Made by a program: the position numbers and the translations under genes. The notes under the pieces were generated by a model. That model was not told the origin of the DNA and did not search any database. It worked only from the letters and a program-made list of their open reading frames with translations. A DNA stretch of 64,000 nucleotides. It comes from Thiobacillus sp. Its GTDB lineage: Bacteria > Pseudomonadota > Gammaproteobacteria > Burkholderiales > Thiobacillaceae. Position 1 is the first letter of the stretch, and each line of letters opens with the position of its first letter. Below, piece by piece: positions 1-9,196 of this stretch. The stretch covers positions 1-64,000 of the forward strand of contig JAJPEP010000087.1 of NCBI GenBank assembly GCA_021166845.1, read 5' to 3'.

Positions 1-417
1 GGCGTGGTGCAGTTCATCAAGAGCCGCACCGACACCGGCGAGGAGGCCTTTTTCGGTCGCCAGCCCGGCGTCGAGTGGCACGTCACCGGCGACGGCTTCA
101 CCTGGGACACGCAAAACCGCGAGCAGGACATCGCCGCCGCGGAGCGCGGCTGGGCGATTGCCGCGCGCATGCTGGCCGACCCGTCGTACCAGCTGGTGGT
201 GCTGGACGAGCTGACGTATCTCCTGAGCTACGGCTACCTCGATGCCGACGTCGTGCTCGACGCGCTGGCCCACCGGCCGGCGATGCAGCACGTCGTCGTC
301 ACCGGGCGCGCCGCGCCGCACACCCTGATCGAGCTGGCCGACACGGTGTCGGTCATCGCTGACGAAAAACACGCGTTCCGCGCCGGCGTCAAGGCGCAGC
401 GCGGCATCGACCTGTGA
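1..417 (+). CDS. cobO: Corrinoid adenosyltransferase, C-terminal part
   Basis: This is the 3' part of a CobO/BtuR-type ATP:corrinoid adenosyltransferase, which puts the adenosyl ligand on cob(I)alamin or cob(I)yrinate diamide in the cytoplasm. The frame is open from base 1, so the N-terminus with the P-loop lies outside the window. Visible family features are the RSRTDTGE-like region near the start (here KSRTDTGEE), the segment [15 protein letters not shown], and the VTGRAAP block, all typical of CobO. It ends in GTGA. It heads the visible cobalamin operon, which supports the call. The next 80 bp hold only an 18-codon frame before cbiB. Confidence 0.93.
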   Translation, partial: GVVQFIKSRTDTGEEAFFGRQPGVEWHVTGDGFTWDTQNREQDIAAAERGWAIAARMLADPSYQLVVLDELTYLLSYGYLDADVVLDALAHRPAMQHVVVTGRAAPHTLIELADTVSVIADEKHAFRAGVKAQRGIDL

Positions 418-496
418 GCCGCCGCGCCGTCGCCGACCGCCTGTTCGAGAACCGCCGGGGGCAGTCCTGAGCGCGCTCCTCGCCGGCGCGGCGCTG

Positions 497-1387
497 TTGC
501 TCGATGCGTTTCTCGGCGAGCCGCGCCGGTTTCATCCGCTGGCGGGATTCGGGCGGCTGGCGGCAGGGCTGGAAGCGCGGCTTAATCCCGGCGGGCACGG
601 GCGGCGGCTGCACGGTGCGGCGGCGCTGGCGCTGCTGGTGGTGCCGGGCGTCGCGCTTGCGTGGTGGCTGCAGCAGCAGCCGGTCGTGGGCGCGCTGTTC
701 AGCGCGCTCGTGCTGTATGCCGCGATCGGTCTGCAAAGTCTGCACCGCCATGCCGAGCCGGTGGCGGCCGCGCTGGCGCGCGACGACCTGGACGCCGCGC
801 GCGCGGGCGTTTCGATGATGGTGAGCCGCGGTACCGCCGCACTCGATGCCGAAGGGGTGTCGCGCGCGACGGTCGAGTCGGTGCTGGAAAACGGCAACGA
901 CGCCGTGTTCGGCGCGCTATTCTGGTTCCTCGTCGCCGGCGCCGCGGGCGCGCTGGGCTACCGGCTGGTCAATACGCTGGATGCCATGTGGGGCTACAAA
1001 ACGCCGCGCTATCTAAGCTTCGGCTGGGCGGCGGCACGGCTCGACGACGTCCTCAACTTTGTGCCGGCGCGGCTGACCGCGTTGAGCTATGCGCTGTTGG
1101 GCCGCACCCGAGTGGCGCTGGCGTGCTGGCGCGTGCAGGCGCCGGCGTGGGACAGCCCCAACGCCGGACCGGTGATGGCTGCCGGCGCGGGCGCTTTGGG
1201 CGTGCGCCTGGGCGGCGCGGCGATATATCACGGGCAGATGGAAGCCCGCCCCGCGCTGGGGCAGGGTGCGGCGCCGCAGGGTGGCGACATCGCGCGCGCC
1301 CTCAAGCTGGTACGCCACAGCGTGTTGCTGTGGCTGGCGGCGCTCGCCGTGGCCGCGCTGATCGCAGGGGGTGTCGACCATGCTTGA
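497..1387 (+). CDS. cbiB: Adenosylcobinamide-phosphate synthase CbiB
   Basis: CbiB joins aminopropanol (phosphate) to adenosylcobyric acid, giving adenosylcobinamide (phosphate). It is an inner-membrane enzyme. The [15 protein letters not shown] opening, the [14 protein letters not shown] block and the DAMWGYK motif are characteristic, and several hydrophobic segments are present. The first usual start codon is TTG at 497, but the hydrophobic N-terminus conserved in the family continues upstream in frame ([11 protein letters not shown]). A CTG at 467, preceded by a G-rich stretch at 457-461, may be the real start. The gene overlaps the following cobD by 8 bases, so translation is probably coupled. 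Confidence 0.92.
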   Translation: MLDAFLGEPRRFHPLAGFGRLAAGLEARLNPGGHGRRLHGAAALALLVVPGVALAWWLQQQPVVGALFSALVLYAAIGLQSLHRHAEPVAAALARDDLDAARAGVSMMVSRGTAALDAEGVSRATVESVLENGNDAVFGALFWFLVAGAAGALGYRLVNTLDAMWGYKTPRYLSFGWAAARLDDVLNFVPARLTALSYALLGRTRVALACWRVQAPAWDSPNAGPVMAAGAGALGVRLGGAAIYHGQMEARPALGQGAAPQGGDIARALKLVRHSVLLWLAALAVAALIAGGVDHA

Positions 1388-2345
1388 ACACGGCGGCAGA
1401 TTGCTGGCTGCGGCCACGCGCTACGGCATCGATCCAGGCGATTGGCTGGATTTGTCCACCGGCATCAACCCGGCCGGCTGGCCGGTGCCGCCGATTCCAC
1501 CCGAGGCGTGGCAGCGGCTTCCCGAAGCCGAGGATGGTCTGGTGTCGGCCGCAGCCGCGTATTACGGTTGCAGCGACGTATTACCGGTGGCCGGTTCGCA
1601 AGCGGTGATCCAGGTCTTGCCCCGGTTGCGCGCGGCCAGCCGGGTCGGCGTGCCGCATCCGGCCTATGCCGAGCATGCCCACGCCTGGCGCGCCGCCGGG
1701 CATGCGGTGACGGCCTGGCAGCCGGAGCAGGGGGTGGAGACGCTCGAAGTGCTGGTGCTGGTTCATCCCAACAATCCCGGCGGACAGACCTATCACCGCG
1801 CCGAGCTGCTCGACTGGCACGCCGAACTGGCGTCGCGCGGTGGCTGGCTGCTGGTGGACGAGGCCTTCATCGACGCCACGCCCGAGGCCAGCCTGGCCGG
1901 GCTGTGTCCGCGTCCGGGCCTCATTGTGTTGCGCAGCCTGGGCAAGTTTTTCGGCTTGGCCGGCGCGCGCGTCGGCTTCGTGCTGGCCGCCCCGGCCCTG
2001 CTTGATGCGCTGGAGGTCCGGCTGGGGCCGTGGGCCGTGAGCGCGCCGTCGCGCTGGGTGGCGCGCGCCGCGCTGGCCGACACCGCCTGGCAGCAGTCCG
2101 CGCGTCCGGCCCTGCTGGAAGCTGGCGCGCGTCTGGCCGGCCTGCTGCGCAGCCGCGGATTGACGCCGGCGGGCGGCACCGCGCTGTTCCAGTGGGTGCG
2201 CACCGCAGACGCCGCCGCCTGGCACGAGCGCCTGGCGCGGCAGGGCATTCTGATCCGCCTGTTCGCCGATCCGTCCAGCCTGCGCTTCGGGCTGCCGCAC
2301 CACGAATCCGACTGGGCGCGGCTCGCCGCGGCATTGGCGTCATGA
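1380..2345 (+). CDS. cobD: Threonine-phosphate decarboxylase (cobalamin pathway)
   Basis: This PLP-dependent fold-type I enzyme decarboxylates L-threonine O-3-phosphate to aminopropanol phosphate, the linker that CbiB attaches. Visible marks are the [13 protein letters not shown] start region, the VHPNNPGG motif, the LLVDEAFID block with the cofactor-contacting Asp, and [16 protein letters not shown] with the PLP-binding lysine. ATG at 1380 gives the MLEHGG start common in this family; GTG at 1371 is also possible. The stop overlaps the cobQ start in an ATGA arrangement. In alphaproteobacteria the same protein is called CobC. Confidence 0.92.
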   Translation: MLEHGGRLLAAATRYGIDPGDWLDLSTGINPAGWPVPPIPPEAWQRLPEAEDGLVSAAAAYYGCSDVLPVAGSQAVIQVLPRLRAASRVGVPHPAYAEHAHAWRAAGHAVTAWQPEQGVETLEVLVLVHPNNPGGQTYHRAELLDWHAELASRGGWLLVDEAFIDATPEASLAGLCPRPGLIVLRSLGKFFGLAGARVGFVLAAPALLDALEVRLGPWAVSAPSRWVARAALADTAWQQSARPALLEAGARLAGLLRSRGLTPAGGTALFQWVRTADAAAWHERLARQGILIRLFADPSSLRFGLPHHESDWARLAAALAS

Positions 2346-3799
2346 CTACCCTGATGGTGCAGGGCTGCACGTCCGACGCCGGCAAAAGCGCGCTGGTGAC
2401 GGCGCTGTGCCGCTGGCTGGCGCGGCAGGGGGTGAGCGTGGCGCCGTTCAAGCCGCAGAACATGGCGTTGAACAGCGCGGTGACCGCCGACGGCGGCGAG
2501 ATCGGACGGGCGCAGGCGGTGCAGGCCCAGGCAAGCGGATTGCCGCCGCATACCGACATGAACCCGGTGCTGCTGAAGCCCAACTCCGACACCGGCGCGC
2601 AGGTCATCGTCCAGGGGCACGCCATCGGCAACATGCACGCGCTGGATTACCACGCCTACAAGGCGACGGCGCGCGCGGCGGTGTTCGACTCCTACCACCG
2701 GCTGGCGGCGCGGCACGACGCCGTCATCGTCGAAGGCGCGGGCAGCCCGGCGGAAATCAATCTGCGCGCCAACGACATCGCCAACATGGGATTTGCCGAG
2801 GCCGCCGACTGCCCGGTGATCCTGGTCGCCGACATCGACCGCGGCGGCGTGTTCGCGCATCTGGTTGGCACGCTGGCTTTGCTGTCCGAGACCGAGCAGG
2901 CGCGCGTCAAGGGCTTCGTCATCAACCGCTTTCGCGGCGATCTTGCGCTGCTGCAGTCGGGGCTCGACTGGCTCGAAGCGAAAACCGGCAAGCCGGTGCT
3001 CGGCGTGCTGCCCTACCTGCACGGCCTGCACCTCGAAGCCGAGGACGCGTTGCCCGCCGCGTCGGCGCCGGCCCCGGCCGTTGCGCTGCGCGTGGTGGTG
3101 CCGGTGCTGCCGCACATTTCCAATCACACCGACTTCGACCCGCTGCGCACCCATCCGCAGGTGGACCTGCAGTTTGTCGCGCTGGACCAGCCGCTGCCGC
3201 CCGCCGATCTGGTCATCCTGCCGGGCTCGAAAACCGTGCGCACCGACCGCGCCGCGCTCGCCGCCCACGGCTGGGATGCCGCGCTGGAGCGCCATCTGCG
3301 CTACGGCGGCAAGCTGCTCGGCATCTGTGGCGGCTTCCAGATGCTGGGGCGCGCCCTGCACGACCCGGCGGGCATCGAAGGCGAGCCGGGCAGCAGTCCC
3401 GGCTTCGGCTGGCTCGACTTCGAAACCACGCTCGCCGGCGGCAAGCAGCTGCGCAACGTCGCGGGCACGCTGGCCGACGGCGCGACGCCGGTGGCGGGCT
3501 ACGAAATCCATGCCGGGGTGAGCAGCGGCGCGGCGCTCGCGCACCCCTTGTGCTGGCTCGACGGCCGCCCCGACGGCGCGATGTCGAACGACGGCCAGGT
3601 GCGCGGCACCTACCTGCACGGGCTGTTCGACACCCCCGCCGCGGCCGATGCGCTGCTGGCATGGGCGGGCCTGCGCGGCGCCGCCAGCCCCGACATCGCC
3701 GCGCTGCGCGACGCCGCCATCGACCGCCTGGCCGATGCGGTGGAGGCCCATCTCGATACCCACGCGCTACGCGGCCTGCTGGGGCTCGCGCCATGCTGA
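2342..3799 (+). CDS. cobQ: Cobyric acid synthase CobQ
   Basis: CobQ amidates four side chains (b, d, e, g) of adenosylcobyrinic acid a,c-diamide using glutamine and ATP. The 485-residue length is typical. The N-terminal dethiobiotin-synthetase-like ATPase domain shows the modified P-loop [15 protein letters not shown] and the [12 protein letters not shown] block. The C-terminal class I glutamine amidotransferase domain shows the nucleophile cysteine in [12 protein letters not shown] and a late histidine in GTYLHGLFD. It overlaps cobD by 4 bases and cobU by 7, which fits one cotranscribed unit. Confidence 0.96.
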   Translation: MTTLMVQGCTSDAGKSALVTALCRWLARQGVSVAPFKPQNMALNSAVTADGGEIGRAQAVQAQASGLPPHTDMNPVLLKPNSDTGAQVIVQGHAIGNMHALDYHAYKATARAAVFDSYHRLAARHDAVIVEGAGSPAEINLRANDIANMGFAEAADCPVILVADIDRGGVFAHLVGTLALLSETEQARVKGFVINRFRGDLALLQSGLDWLEAKTGKPVLGVLPYLHGLHLEAEDALPAASAPAPAVALRVVVPVLPHISNHTDFDPLRTHPQVDLQFVALDQPLPPADLVILPGSKTVRTDRAALAAHGWDAALERHLRYGGKLLGICGGFQMLGRALHDPAGIEGEPGSSPGFGWLDFETTLAGGKQLRNVAGTLADGATPVAGYEIHAGVSSGAALAHPLCWLDGRPDGAMSNDGQVRGTYLHGLFDTPAAADALLAWAGLRGAASPDIAALRDAAIDRLADAVEAHLDTHALRGLLGLAPC

Positions 3800-4311
3800 C
3801 GCTGATCCTCGGCGGCGCGCGCAGCGGCAAAAGCCGCCTCGCCCTGCAACGCGCCGAAGCCACCGGCAAGCCCGTTTCCTTCATCGCCACCGCCCAGGCG
3901 CACGACGCCGAAATGGCTGCCCGCATCGCGCGCCACCAGGCCGAGCGCCCGCCGCACTGGACCGCGATCGAGGCGCCATTGGACCTCGCCGGCGCGATCC
4001 GCGCGGCGGAGGCGGGCTGCATCGTCGTCGATTGCCTCACGCTGTGGCTGACCAACTGCCTGTGCCAGCCGGACCCCGCCGCGTTCGACGGCGCGCGCGC
4101 CGCGCTGCTCGCCGCCTTGGTCGCGCGCCGCGACGACGAGCTGATCCTGGTCGGCAACGAAACCGGGCTCGGCATCGTTCCGCTGGGCGAGCTCACGCGC
4201 CGTTTCGTCGACGAGGCCGGCTGGCTGAACCAGGACATCGCCCGGCTTGCCGACGAAGTGGTGTTCGTGGCCGCCGGCCTGCCGCTCATCCTGAAAGGAA
4301 ACCCACAATGA
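3793..4311 (+). CDS. cobU: Adenosylcobinamide kinase / guanylyltransferase
   Basis: CobU phosphorylates adenosylcobinamide and then transfers GMP to give adenosylcobinamide-GDP, activating the lower side chain for nucleotide-loop attachment. The 172-residue product has the N-terminal P-loop GGARSGKS, the histidine of [11 protein letters not shown] that carries the GMP intermediate in this family, and the [11 protein letters not shown] block. The stop overlaps the cobT start as ATGA. A ribosome-binding-like AAAGGAAA lies just before cobT inside this gene. Confidence 0.95.
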   Translation: MLTLILGGARSGKSRLALQRAEATGKPVSFIATAQAHDAEMAARIARHQAERPPHWTAIEAPLDLAGAIRAAEAGCIVVDCLTLWLTNCLCQPDPAAFDGARAALLAALVARRDDELILVGNETGLGIVPLGELTRRFVDEAGWLNQDIARLADEVVFVAAGLPLILKGNPQ

Positions 4312-5354
4312 ACCCCCATGCCGCCGCCAAACCGCTGGACGAGGCCGCGCGCGCTGCCGCGCTGGCGCGCCAGGCGCAACTCACCAAGCCAGCCGGCAGC
4401 CTGGGACAGCTGGAAACGCTGGCTGTCACCCTCGCCGCGATGCAGGGCAGGGCGCTGCCGCGCATCCAGCAGCCGTGGATCAGCATTTTTGCCGCCGACC
4501 ACGGCGTTGCCGCGGAGGGCGTGTCGGCGTTTCCGCAGGCCGTCACCCAGCAAATGCTCGCCAACTTCGTCGGCGGCGGCGCGGCCATCAGCGTGCTCGC
4601 GCGCGAAGCCGGGGCGACGCTGGAAGTGATCGACGTCGGCACGCTCGCCCCCTCGCCGGTGGCGGGCGTGATTCAGGCGCAGGTGGGGTGCTGCACCGCC
4701 AACTTCTGCCGGCAGCCCGCGATGCGTGCGGCGCAGGCGCACGCATCGCTCGATGCCGGGGCGGCGGCCTGCGCCCGCGCCCAGGCCGGCGGCGCGGACC
4801 TCTTCATCGGCGGCGAAATGGGCATTGCCAACACCACCACGGCTGCGGCGCTGGCGTGCGCGCTGCTTGGGCTGTCGGGCGCGGCGCTGGCCGGCGCGGG
4901 CACCGGAATCGACCGCGCCGGCGTGGCGCGCAAGGCGGCGCTCATCGACCGCGCGCTGGCGCTGCACGGCCTGGCGGCGGCGTCGCCCGACCCGCTGCAG
5001 GCGCTGTGCGCGGTCGGCGGCTTCGAGATCGGCGCGCTGGCAGGCGCCTATCTGGCGGCGGCGCAGGCGGGGGTGCCGGTGCTGGTGGATGGCTTCATCT
5101 GCAGCGCGGCGGCGCTGCTGGCGGTGCGCCTGAACCCTGGCGCGCGCGACTGGATGCTGTTTGCCCACGCCTCCGCCGAGTCCGGCCACGCCGCCATTTT
5201 GCACGCGCTCGATGCGCAGCCGCTGCTTGCGCTCGACATGCGGCTGGGCGAAGCCAGCGGGGCGGCGGCGGCCATCCCGCTGCTGCGGCTGGCGTGCGCG
5301 CTGCATGCGGGCATGGCGACTTTTGCCGAAGCCGGGGTGGCCAGTAATGGTTAA
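4308..5354 (+). CDS. cobT: Nicotinate-nucleotide--dimethylbenzimidazole phosphoribosyltransferase
   Basis: CobT makes alpha-ribazole phosphate from dimethylbenzimidazole and nicotinate mononucleotide. The 348-residue length matches the family. Key blocks are [12 protein letters not shown] near residue 25, [26 protein letters not shown] and [15 protein letters not shown]. The start ATG overlaps the cobU stop. The next gene, cobC, begins inside its last codons, 8 bases before the end. No bluB or other dimethylbenzimidazole synthesis gene is visible here. Confidence 0.96.
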   Translation: MNPHAAAKPLDEAARAAALARQAQLTKPAGSLGQLETLAVTLAAMQGRALPRIQQPWISIFAADHGVAAEGVSAFPQAVTQQMLANFVGGGAAISVLAREAGATLEVIDVGTLAPSPVAGVIQAQVGCCTANFCRQPAMRAAQAHASLDAGAAACARAQAGGADLFIGGEMGIANTTTAAALACALLGLSGAALAGAGTGIDRAGVARKAALIDRALALHGLAAASPDPLQALCAVGGFEIGALAGAYLAAAQAGVPVLVDGFICSAAALLAVRLNPGARDWMLFAHASAESGHAAILHALDAQPLLALDMRLGEASGAAAAIPLLRLACALHAGMATFAEAGVASNG

Positions 5355-5955
5355 ACCCGCCGCTGAGCCGGTGCTGCTCGGCTTTCTGCGTCACGGCGAG
5401 GTGGCGGGCGCGGCGCATGTGTACCGCGGGCGCAGCGATGCGCCGCTCACCCCGCGCGGCCGGGAACGAATGCACGCAGCGCTTGCGGCGATGCCGGCCT
5501 GGGGCGCGATCGTGAGCAGTCCGGCGCGGCGCTGTCTCGATTTCGCGCGCGAAGCCGCCGCCGAGCGGGGGATCGCTTGCAGCGTCGATGCCGACTGGCG
5601 CGAACTCGATTTCGGCGCCTGGGAAGACCTGCGGCCGGATGAAGCCGCCGCGCGCGATGCTGATTTTCATGCGGCCTTCGTGCGCGATCCGCGCCGCCAC
5701 GCGCCGCCCGGCGGCGAAACGCTGGACGCGCTGGATGCGCGGGTGAACGCGGCGCTGGGCCGGCTGGGCGAGAGCGCCCGCGCGCCCACGCTCGTCATCA
5801 CCCACGCCGGCGCGATGCGCGCGGTGCTGGCGCGCGTGCTGGGCCTGGCCGACAGCCACCGCGCGCGGGTGGCGCTGACCCCCGGCTCCGGCTTCGTGCT
5901 GTCGTGGCTGGCCGGGGCGCCGCCGCTTTTGACGGCCTTGCGATGCGCGGACTGA
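5347..5955 (+). CDS. cobC: Alpha-ribazole phosphatase, histidine phosphatase family
   Basis: This 202-residue protein belongs to the phosphoglycerate mutase-like histidine phosphatase superfamily. The phosphate-accepting histidine is in FLRHGEV near residue 15 and the second active-site histidine is in [12 protein letters not shown]. Position between cobT and cobS points to removal of phosphate from alpha-ribazole phosphate or from adenosylcobalamin phosphate, the final steps of cobalamin assembly. The specific substrate is inferred from context, since the superfamily is broad. It overlaps cobS by 13 bases. Confidence 0.88.
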   Translation: MVKPAAEPVLLGFLRHGEVAGAAHVYRGRSDAPLTPRGRERMHAALAAMPAWGAIVSSPARRCLDFAREAAAERGIACSVDADWRELDFGAWEDLRPDEAAARDADFHAAFVRDPRRHAPPGGETLDALDARVNAALGRLGESARAPTLVITHAGAMRAVLARVLGLADSHRARVALTPGSGFVLSWLAGAPPLLTALRCAD

Positions 5956-6674
5956 TCCTCGCCCTCGGTTTCCTGACGCGGCTGCCGCTGCCCGCGGTGC
6001 GCGATTATCAGCCCGCCGAATTCGCGCGCGCGCTGGCGTGGTTCCCGGCGGCCGGGCTGGTGGTGGGGGCGGCGGTGGCGCTGGCCGCCGCCCTGGGGGC
6101 GGCGCTCGATCCGTGGCTGGGCGCGCTGGCCGGCGTTGCGACGTGGGCCTGGATCACCAGCGGCCTCCATCTCGACGGCCTCGCCGACACCGCGGACGCG
6201 CTGGGCGCGGCGCACCGCGACCCCGCGCGCTTTCTCGCCGTGCTGGCCGATCCGCATGTCGGCAGCTTCGGCGTCATCGCGCTGGTGCTGCAGCTGACAG
6301 CCAAGCTGGTGCTGCTGCACTGGCTGCTCACGCTCGAACTGCCGTGGCTGGTGCTGGTGCTGATCCCGGCTTGGGCGCGCTGGTCCGCGGCCGGCTGGGC
6401 GCTCTTGCTGCCGCCGCTGAAACCGGGCCTGGGGGAACGGCTTTCCCGGTCCGGCAACCGTGCGGGCTGGATCGCGGGCGGCCTGGCCCTGGCGACAATC
6501 AGCGCAGCTTCGCCGTTTGCTTTCGCCGCGTTGGTCCCGGCCCTCCTCTGGGGGGGCTGGGTGCGGCTCAAGCTTGGCGGACAAAGCGGCGACATCCTGG
6601 GTGCGGGCATCGAGTGGTGCGAATCCGCGGCCTTGCTGCTGGCCGGTGTTTTTTTCGCGGCCATTATCCTGTAG
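5943..6674 (+). CDS. cobS: Adenosylcobinamide-GDP ribazoletransferase (cobalamin synthase)
   Basis: CobS joins adenosylcobinamide-GDP with alpha-ribazole (phosphate) at the inner membrane. The 243-residue protein has FLTRLPLP near the N-terminus, the metal-binding family motif HLDGLADTADAL around residues 79-90, the DPHVGSFG block and several transmembrane segments. It is the last gene of the visible cobalamin operon. A 59-bp gap separates it from gluQ. Confidence 0.95.
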   Translation: MRGLILALGFLTRLPLPAVRDYQPAEFARALAWFPAAGLVVGAAVALAAALGAALDPWLGALAGVATWAWITSGLHLDGLADTADALGAAHRDPARFLAVLADPHVGSFGVIALVLQLTAKLVLLHWLLTLELPWLVLVLIPAWARWSAAGWALLLPPLKPGLGERLSRSGNRAGWIAGGLALATISAASPFAFAALVPALLWGGWVRLKLGGQSGDILGAGIEWCESAALLLAGVFFAAIIL

Positions 6675-6733
6675 CCCGCTTGCCGTTCATCGGCGCCGCA
6701 GCAGGATAAAGCCACGCGCGGCATAATTGCCGG

Positions 6734-7663
6734 GTGAACTCCGCACCCTATGTCGGGCGCTTTGCGCCGTCCCCCTCCGGCCCCCTGCACTTCGGCTCGC
6801 TCGTCGCCGCGGTGGCGAGCTGGCTCGACGCCCGCGCGGCGGGCGGGCGCTGGCTCGTGCGAATGGAAGACCTCGACCGGCCGCGCTGCGAGCCCGGCGC
6901 GGCCGACATCATCCTGCGCCAGCTGGAAGCCTATGGCCTCGCCTGGGACGGCGCGGTGCTGGTGCAGTCGCAGCGCGACGACGCCTATGCCGAGGCGCTC
7001 GACGCCTTGAAGGAAAGCGGCGCGGCCTACCCCTGCGCCTGCACCCGCAGCCAGCTCGCGCAGGCGCCACGCAACCGCGAGGGCGAGATTCTCTACCCCG
7101 GCACCTGCCGCAATGGTTTGCCGGCCGGTGCGGTCGCCCGTGCCTGGCGGGTACGCGTGCCGGATGTGAATACCCGCTTCCACGACCGCATCCACGGCGA
7201 CCTGCAGCAAAACCTGGCGCATGAGGTCGGCGACTTCATCGTCAGGCGCGCCGACGGCCTGTTCGCCTACCAGCTGGCGGTGGTGGTCGACGACGCGTTC
7301 CAGGGCATCACCCACGTCGTGCGCGGCGCCGACCTGTTGTGGAACACCCCGCGCCAGATTTATCTGCAAACCTTGTTGGGCCTGCCGACGCCGAGCTATG
7401 CCCATGTCCCGCTCATCACCAACGCCGCCGGGCAAAAGCTGTCCAAGCAGACCCTGGCCCCCGCCCTGCCCGGAACCGGGCGGAGCGCCGTGCTGGCGCA
7501 GGCCCTCGCCGCCCTCGGCCACCCGCCCCCCGCCGAGCTGGCGGACGCCGAACCGGCCGAACTGCTGGCGTGGGCTGCCGCCCGCTGGAATATCGAAAAG
7601 GTGCCGACCCGGCCGGCGGTTGCCAACCCGGCCCAAGCCCCCGACAATTTGCCTGACCCCTGA
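6734..7663 (+). CDS. gluQ: Glutamyl-Q tRNA(Asp) synthetase
   Basis: GluQ-RS is a shortened glutamyl-tRNA synthetase that attaches glutamate to the queuosine base of tRNA-Asp. It lacks the anticodon-binding domain, and the 309-residue length agrees. The HIGH-like motif is PSPSGPLHFGSL and the KMSKS-like motif is GQKLSKQ. The zinc site is visible as CAC followed by YPGTC. The start is GTG, chosen because the conserved YVGRFAPSP follows closely; no clear ribosome-binding site precedes it. The last codons and stop lie inside a heptamer tandem repeat. Confidence 0.94.
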   Translation: MNSAPYVGRFAPSPSGPLHFGSLVAAVASWLDARAAGGRWLVRMEDLDRPRCEPGAADIILRQLEAYGLAWDGAVLVQSQRDDAYAEALDALKESGAAYPCACTRSQLAQAPRNREGEILYPGTCRNGLPAGAVARAWRVRVPDVNTRFHDRIHGDLQQNLAHEVGDFIVRRADGLFAYQLAVVVDDAFQGITHVVRGADLLWNTPRQIYLQTLLGLPTPSYAHVPLITNAAGQKLSKQTLAPALPGTGRSAVLAQALAALGHPPPAELADAEPAELLAWAAARWNIEKVPTRPAVANPAQAPDNLPDP

Positions 7664-7694
7664 CCCCTGACCCCTGACCCCTGACCCCTGACCC
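7653..7694. repeat. Tandem heptamer CTGACCC, six copies
   Basis: Six perfect copies of the 7-base unit CTGACCC run from within the last codons of gluQ to just before the next gene. Every copy carries TGA, so all three frames are closed whatever the copy number. The gluQ stop falls in the second copy. Such an array is prone to slipped-strand changes, but these would alter only the spacing to the following gene. Confidence 0.95.
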
Positions 7695-7699
7695 CTGCC

Positions 7700-8254
7700 A
7701 TGGCCCAACTCCCCTCCGCCGTCGACCAAGTCCTGCACGTTCACGCAGCCTTCATCCACGCCGTCGTCAACGCGCTGCGCGACCGCAGCCAGCTGCCCGA
7801 CCTGATGAAGCAGCTCGATGCCGCCGAGCAGGCCGGCTGGCCGCGGCTGGTCGGCGCGCTGCGCCACGTCGTCAACGGCCGTCGCGACCCCTCGATCAAA
7901 CTGGGGCTGGACGAGGAAGACAGCATCCTGCTCGACGCCATCCTGCGCGGCCTCGACAACCCCGCCACCCTGCCGCCGCTGAATGCCCAGCCGGACGGCA
8001 GCGGCGCCGCCCCCGGCCTGGCCGCGCTGATCGATGCCTCGGCGCGCGGCGACGCGCAGGCGATGTCAGTGCTCGCCAACATGGCTGAGCAGATGATGAA
8101 GGCGGGCGGTGACATGGCCTTGCTGGGCGGGCGCATGCGCCGGCTGGTCAACGGCGAGCGCGACGCCGACCAGCTGGTTGCCGGGATGGGGCCGCTGGGG
8201 CGCGAGTTGCTGATCAGCCTGCTCGACGAACTGGCGAAGCTGCGGCCGCAGTAA
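7700..8254 (+). CDS. Uncharacterised 184-residue protein
   Basis: I do not recognise this family. The product is soluble and largely helical in appearance, with no signal peptide or membrane segment. It has a charged first half (HVVNGRRDPSIKLGLDEEDS) and a second half with LANMAEQMMKAGGDMALLGGRMRRLVNGERD. It follows gluQ on the same strand after a heptamer repeat and its ATG sits directly after the last partial copy, so no normal ribosome-binding site is seen. Codon use matches the neighbours, which supports a real gene. Confidence 0.75.
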   Translation: MAQLPSAVDQVLHVHAAFIHAVVNALRDRSQLPDLMKQLDAAEQAGWPRLVGALRHVVNGRRDPSIKLGLDEEDSILLDAILRGLDNPATLPPLNAQPDGSGAAPGLAALIDASARGDAQAMSVLANMAEQMMKAGGDMALLGGRMRRLVNGERDADQLVAGMGPLGRELLISLLDELAKLRPQ

Positions 8255-8302
8255 ATCTGTTTGGTGGATGAGGGGTAGCCTTTGTGCAAAGCATGGTAGA
8301 TA

Positions 8303-8322
8303 CTGGTGATATGTATCGCCAG
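8303..8322. promoter_or_regulatory. Inverted repeat before vapB, candidate operator
   Basis: CTGGTGATA and TATCGCCAG form a 9-base inverted repeat with one mismatch and a 2-base centre, ending 11 bases before the vapB start. VapB antitoxins with AbrB-type domains usually bind such palindromes to repress their own operon. A second small palindrome, CTTTGTGCAAAG, lies at 8280-8291. The assignment is inferred from position. Confidence 0.5.
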
Positions 8323-8333
8323 AGGAGGGCGCG

Positions 8334-8567
8334 ATGGAAACCGCAAAATTATTTGTAACAGGCCGCAGTCAGGCGGTGCGTTTGCCGCGCGCCTACCGCT
8401 TCGAAGGTACCGAAGTGGTGGTTAAGCATTTCGGCGGCGGCGTGCTGCTGCTCCCCAAGGACAACCCTTGGGGAATTCTCGAGGAGGCGCTGAACGAGTT
8501 CGAGCCGGGCTTTGAGATGGTGCGCGGGGCGCAGGATCAGGCGGCACGGGAAGCGATCAAGCCGTGA
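8334..8567 (+). CDS. vapB: VapB-type antitoxin, AbrB/SpoVT fold
   Basis: This 77-residue protein starts with METAKLFVTGRSQAVRLP, the swapped-hairpin AbrB-like DNA-binding domain typical of VapB antitoxins. The C-terminal part is acidic and is expected to wrap the toxin. A strong ribosome-binding site (GAGGAGG) is at 8322-8328. It overlaps vapC by 4 bases. VapB neutralises VapC and represses the operon. Confidence 0.9.
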   Translation: METAKLFVTGRSQAVRLPRAYRFEGTEVVVKHFGGGVLLLPKDNPWGILEEALNEFEPGFEMVRGAQDQAAREAIKP

Positions 8568-8959
8568 GGTATTTGCTGGATACCAATATCTGCATCTACC
8601 TCATCAATCACCGCCCGCCTTCGGTGCTGGCGCGGTTTCACGATTGCAGTGCGGGGGATATAGGCGTTTCCGTCGTCACTGCGCTTGAATTGGCTTATGG
8701 AGTGGAAAAGAGCGGCTCCGCGCGCAACAGGCTGGCGCTGGAAAAATTCCTGGCGCCGCTTGAAGTGTTGCCCCTGGATGAAGCCGTCTTGTGGCATTAC
8801 GCGCGTGTGCGCACCGTGCTGGAAAGCCAGGGCAAGACGATCGGCGCGCTGGATATGCAAATCGCGGCGCATGCGCTGAGTTTGGGGTGTACGCTGGTTA
8901 CGAACAATATGCGTGAGTTTGAACGAGTCGAGGGACTGAAACTCGACAATTGGGCATAA
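8564..8959 (+). CDS. vapC: VapC-type PIN-domain ribonuclease toxin
   Basis: This 131-residue PIN-domain protein starts at a GTG overlapping the vapB stop. The acidic active-site residues are visible: Asp in YLLDTNICIYL, Glu in VTALELAYG, Asp in IGALDMQIAAHA and the final TNNMREFERVEGL block typical of VapC. VapC toxins cleave tRNA or rRNA. The module appears complete. Confidence 0.93.
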   Translation: MRYLLDTNICIYLINHRPPSVLARFHDCSAGDIGVSVVTALELAYGVEKSGSARNRLALEKFLAPLEVLPLDEAVLWHYARVRTVLESQGKTIGALDMQIAAHALSLGCTLVTNNMREFERVEGLKLDNWA

Positions 8960-9039
8960 GGGCTTTTTGACAAGGAGTCGCCAACCCAGCTAAAATGCGC
9001 CCCTTTTCGGCCGTCCTCTGCCGGGAAAGCTGTCCCCAA

Positions 9040-9116
9040 GGTGATGTAGCTCAGTCGGTTAGAGCATCGGATTCATAATCCGGGGGTCGGTGGTTCAAGT
9101 CCACTCATCACCACCA
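9040..9116 (+). tRNA. tRNA-Met (anticodon CAT)
   Basis: A full cloverleaf can be drawn. The acceptor stem GGTGATG pairs with CATCACC, the anticodon stem is TCGGA/TCCGG with loop TTCATAA (anticodon CAT at 9074-9076), and the T arm GGTGG-TTCAAGT-CCACT follows. CCA is encoded at 9114-9116. The first base pair G-C and the sequence fit elongator tRNA-Met rather than initiator; a lysidine-modified tRNA-Ile with the same anticodon cannot be fully excluded by eye. Confidence 0.92.
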
Positions 9117-9196
9117 GATTCCTTTTCGTCGCCGCTTGAATCAAAGGCCACGGCGAAATCCCAGCCCCCAGTCTATTCACTGTCCCGGCGCCCCCC

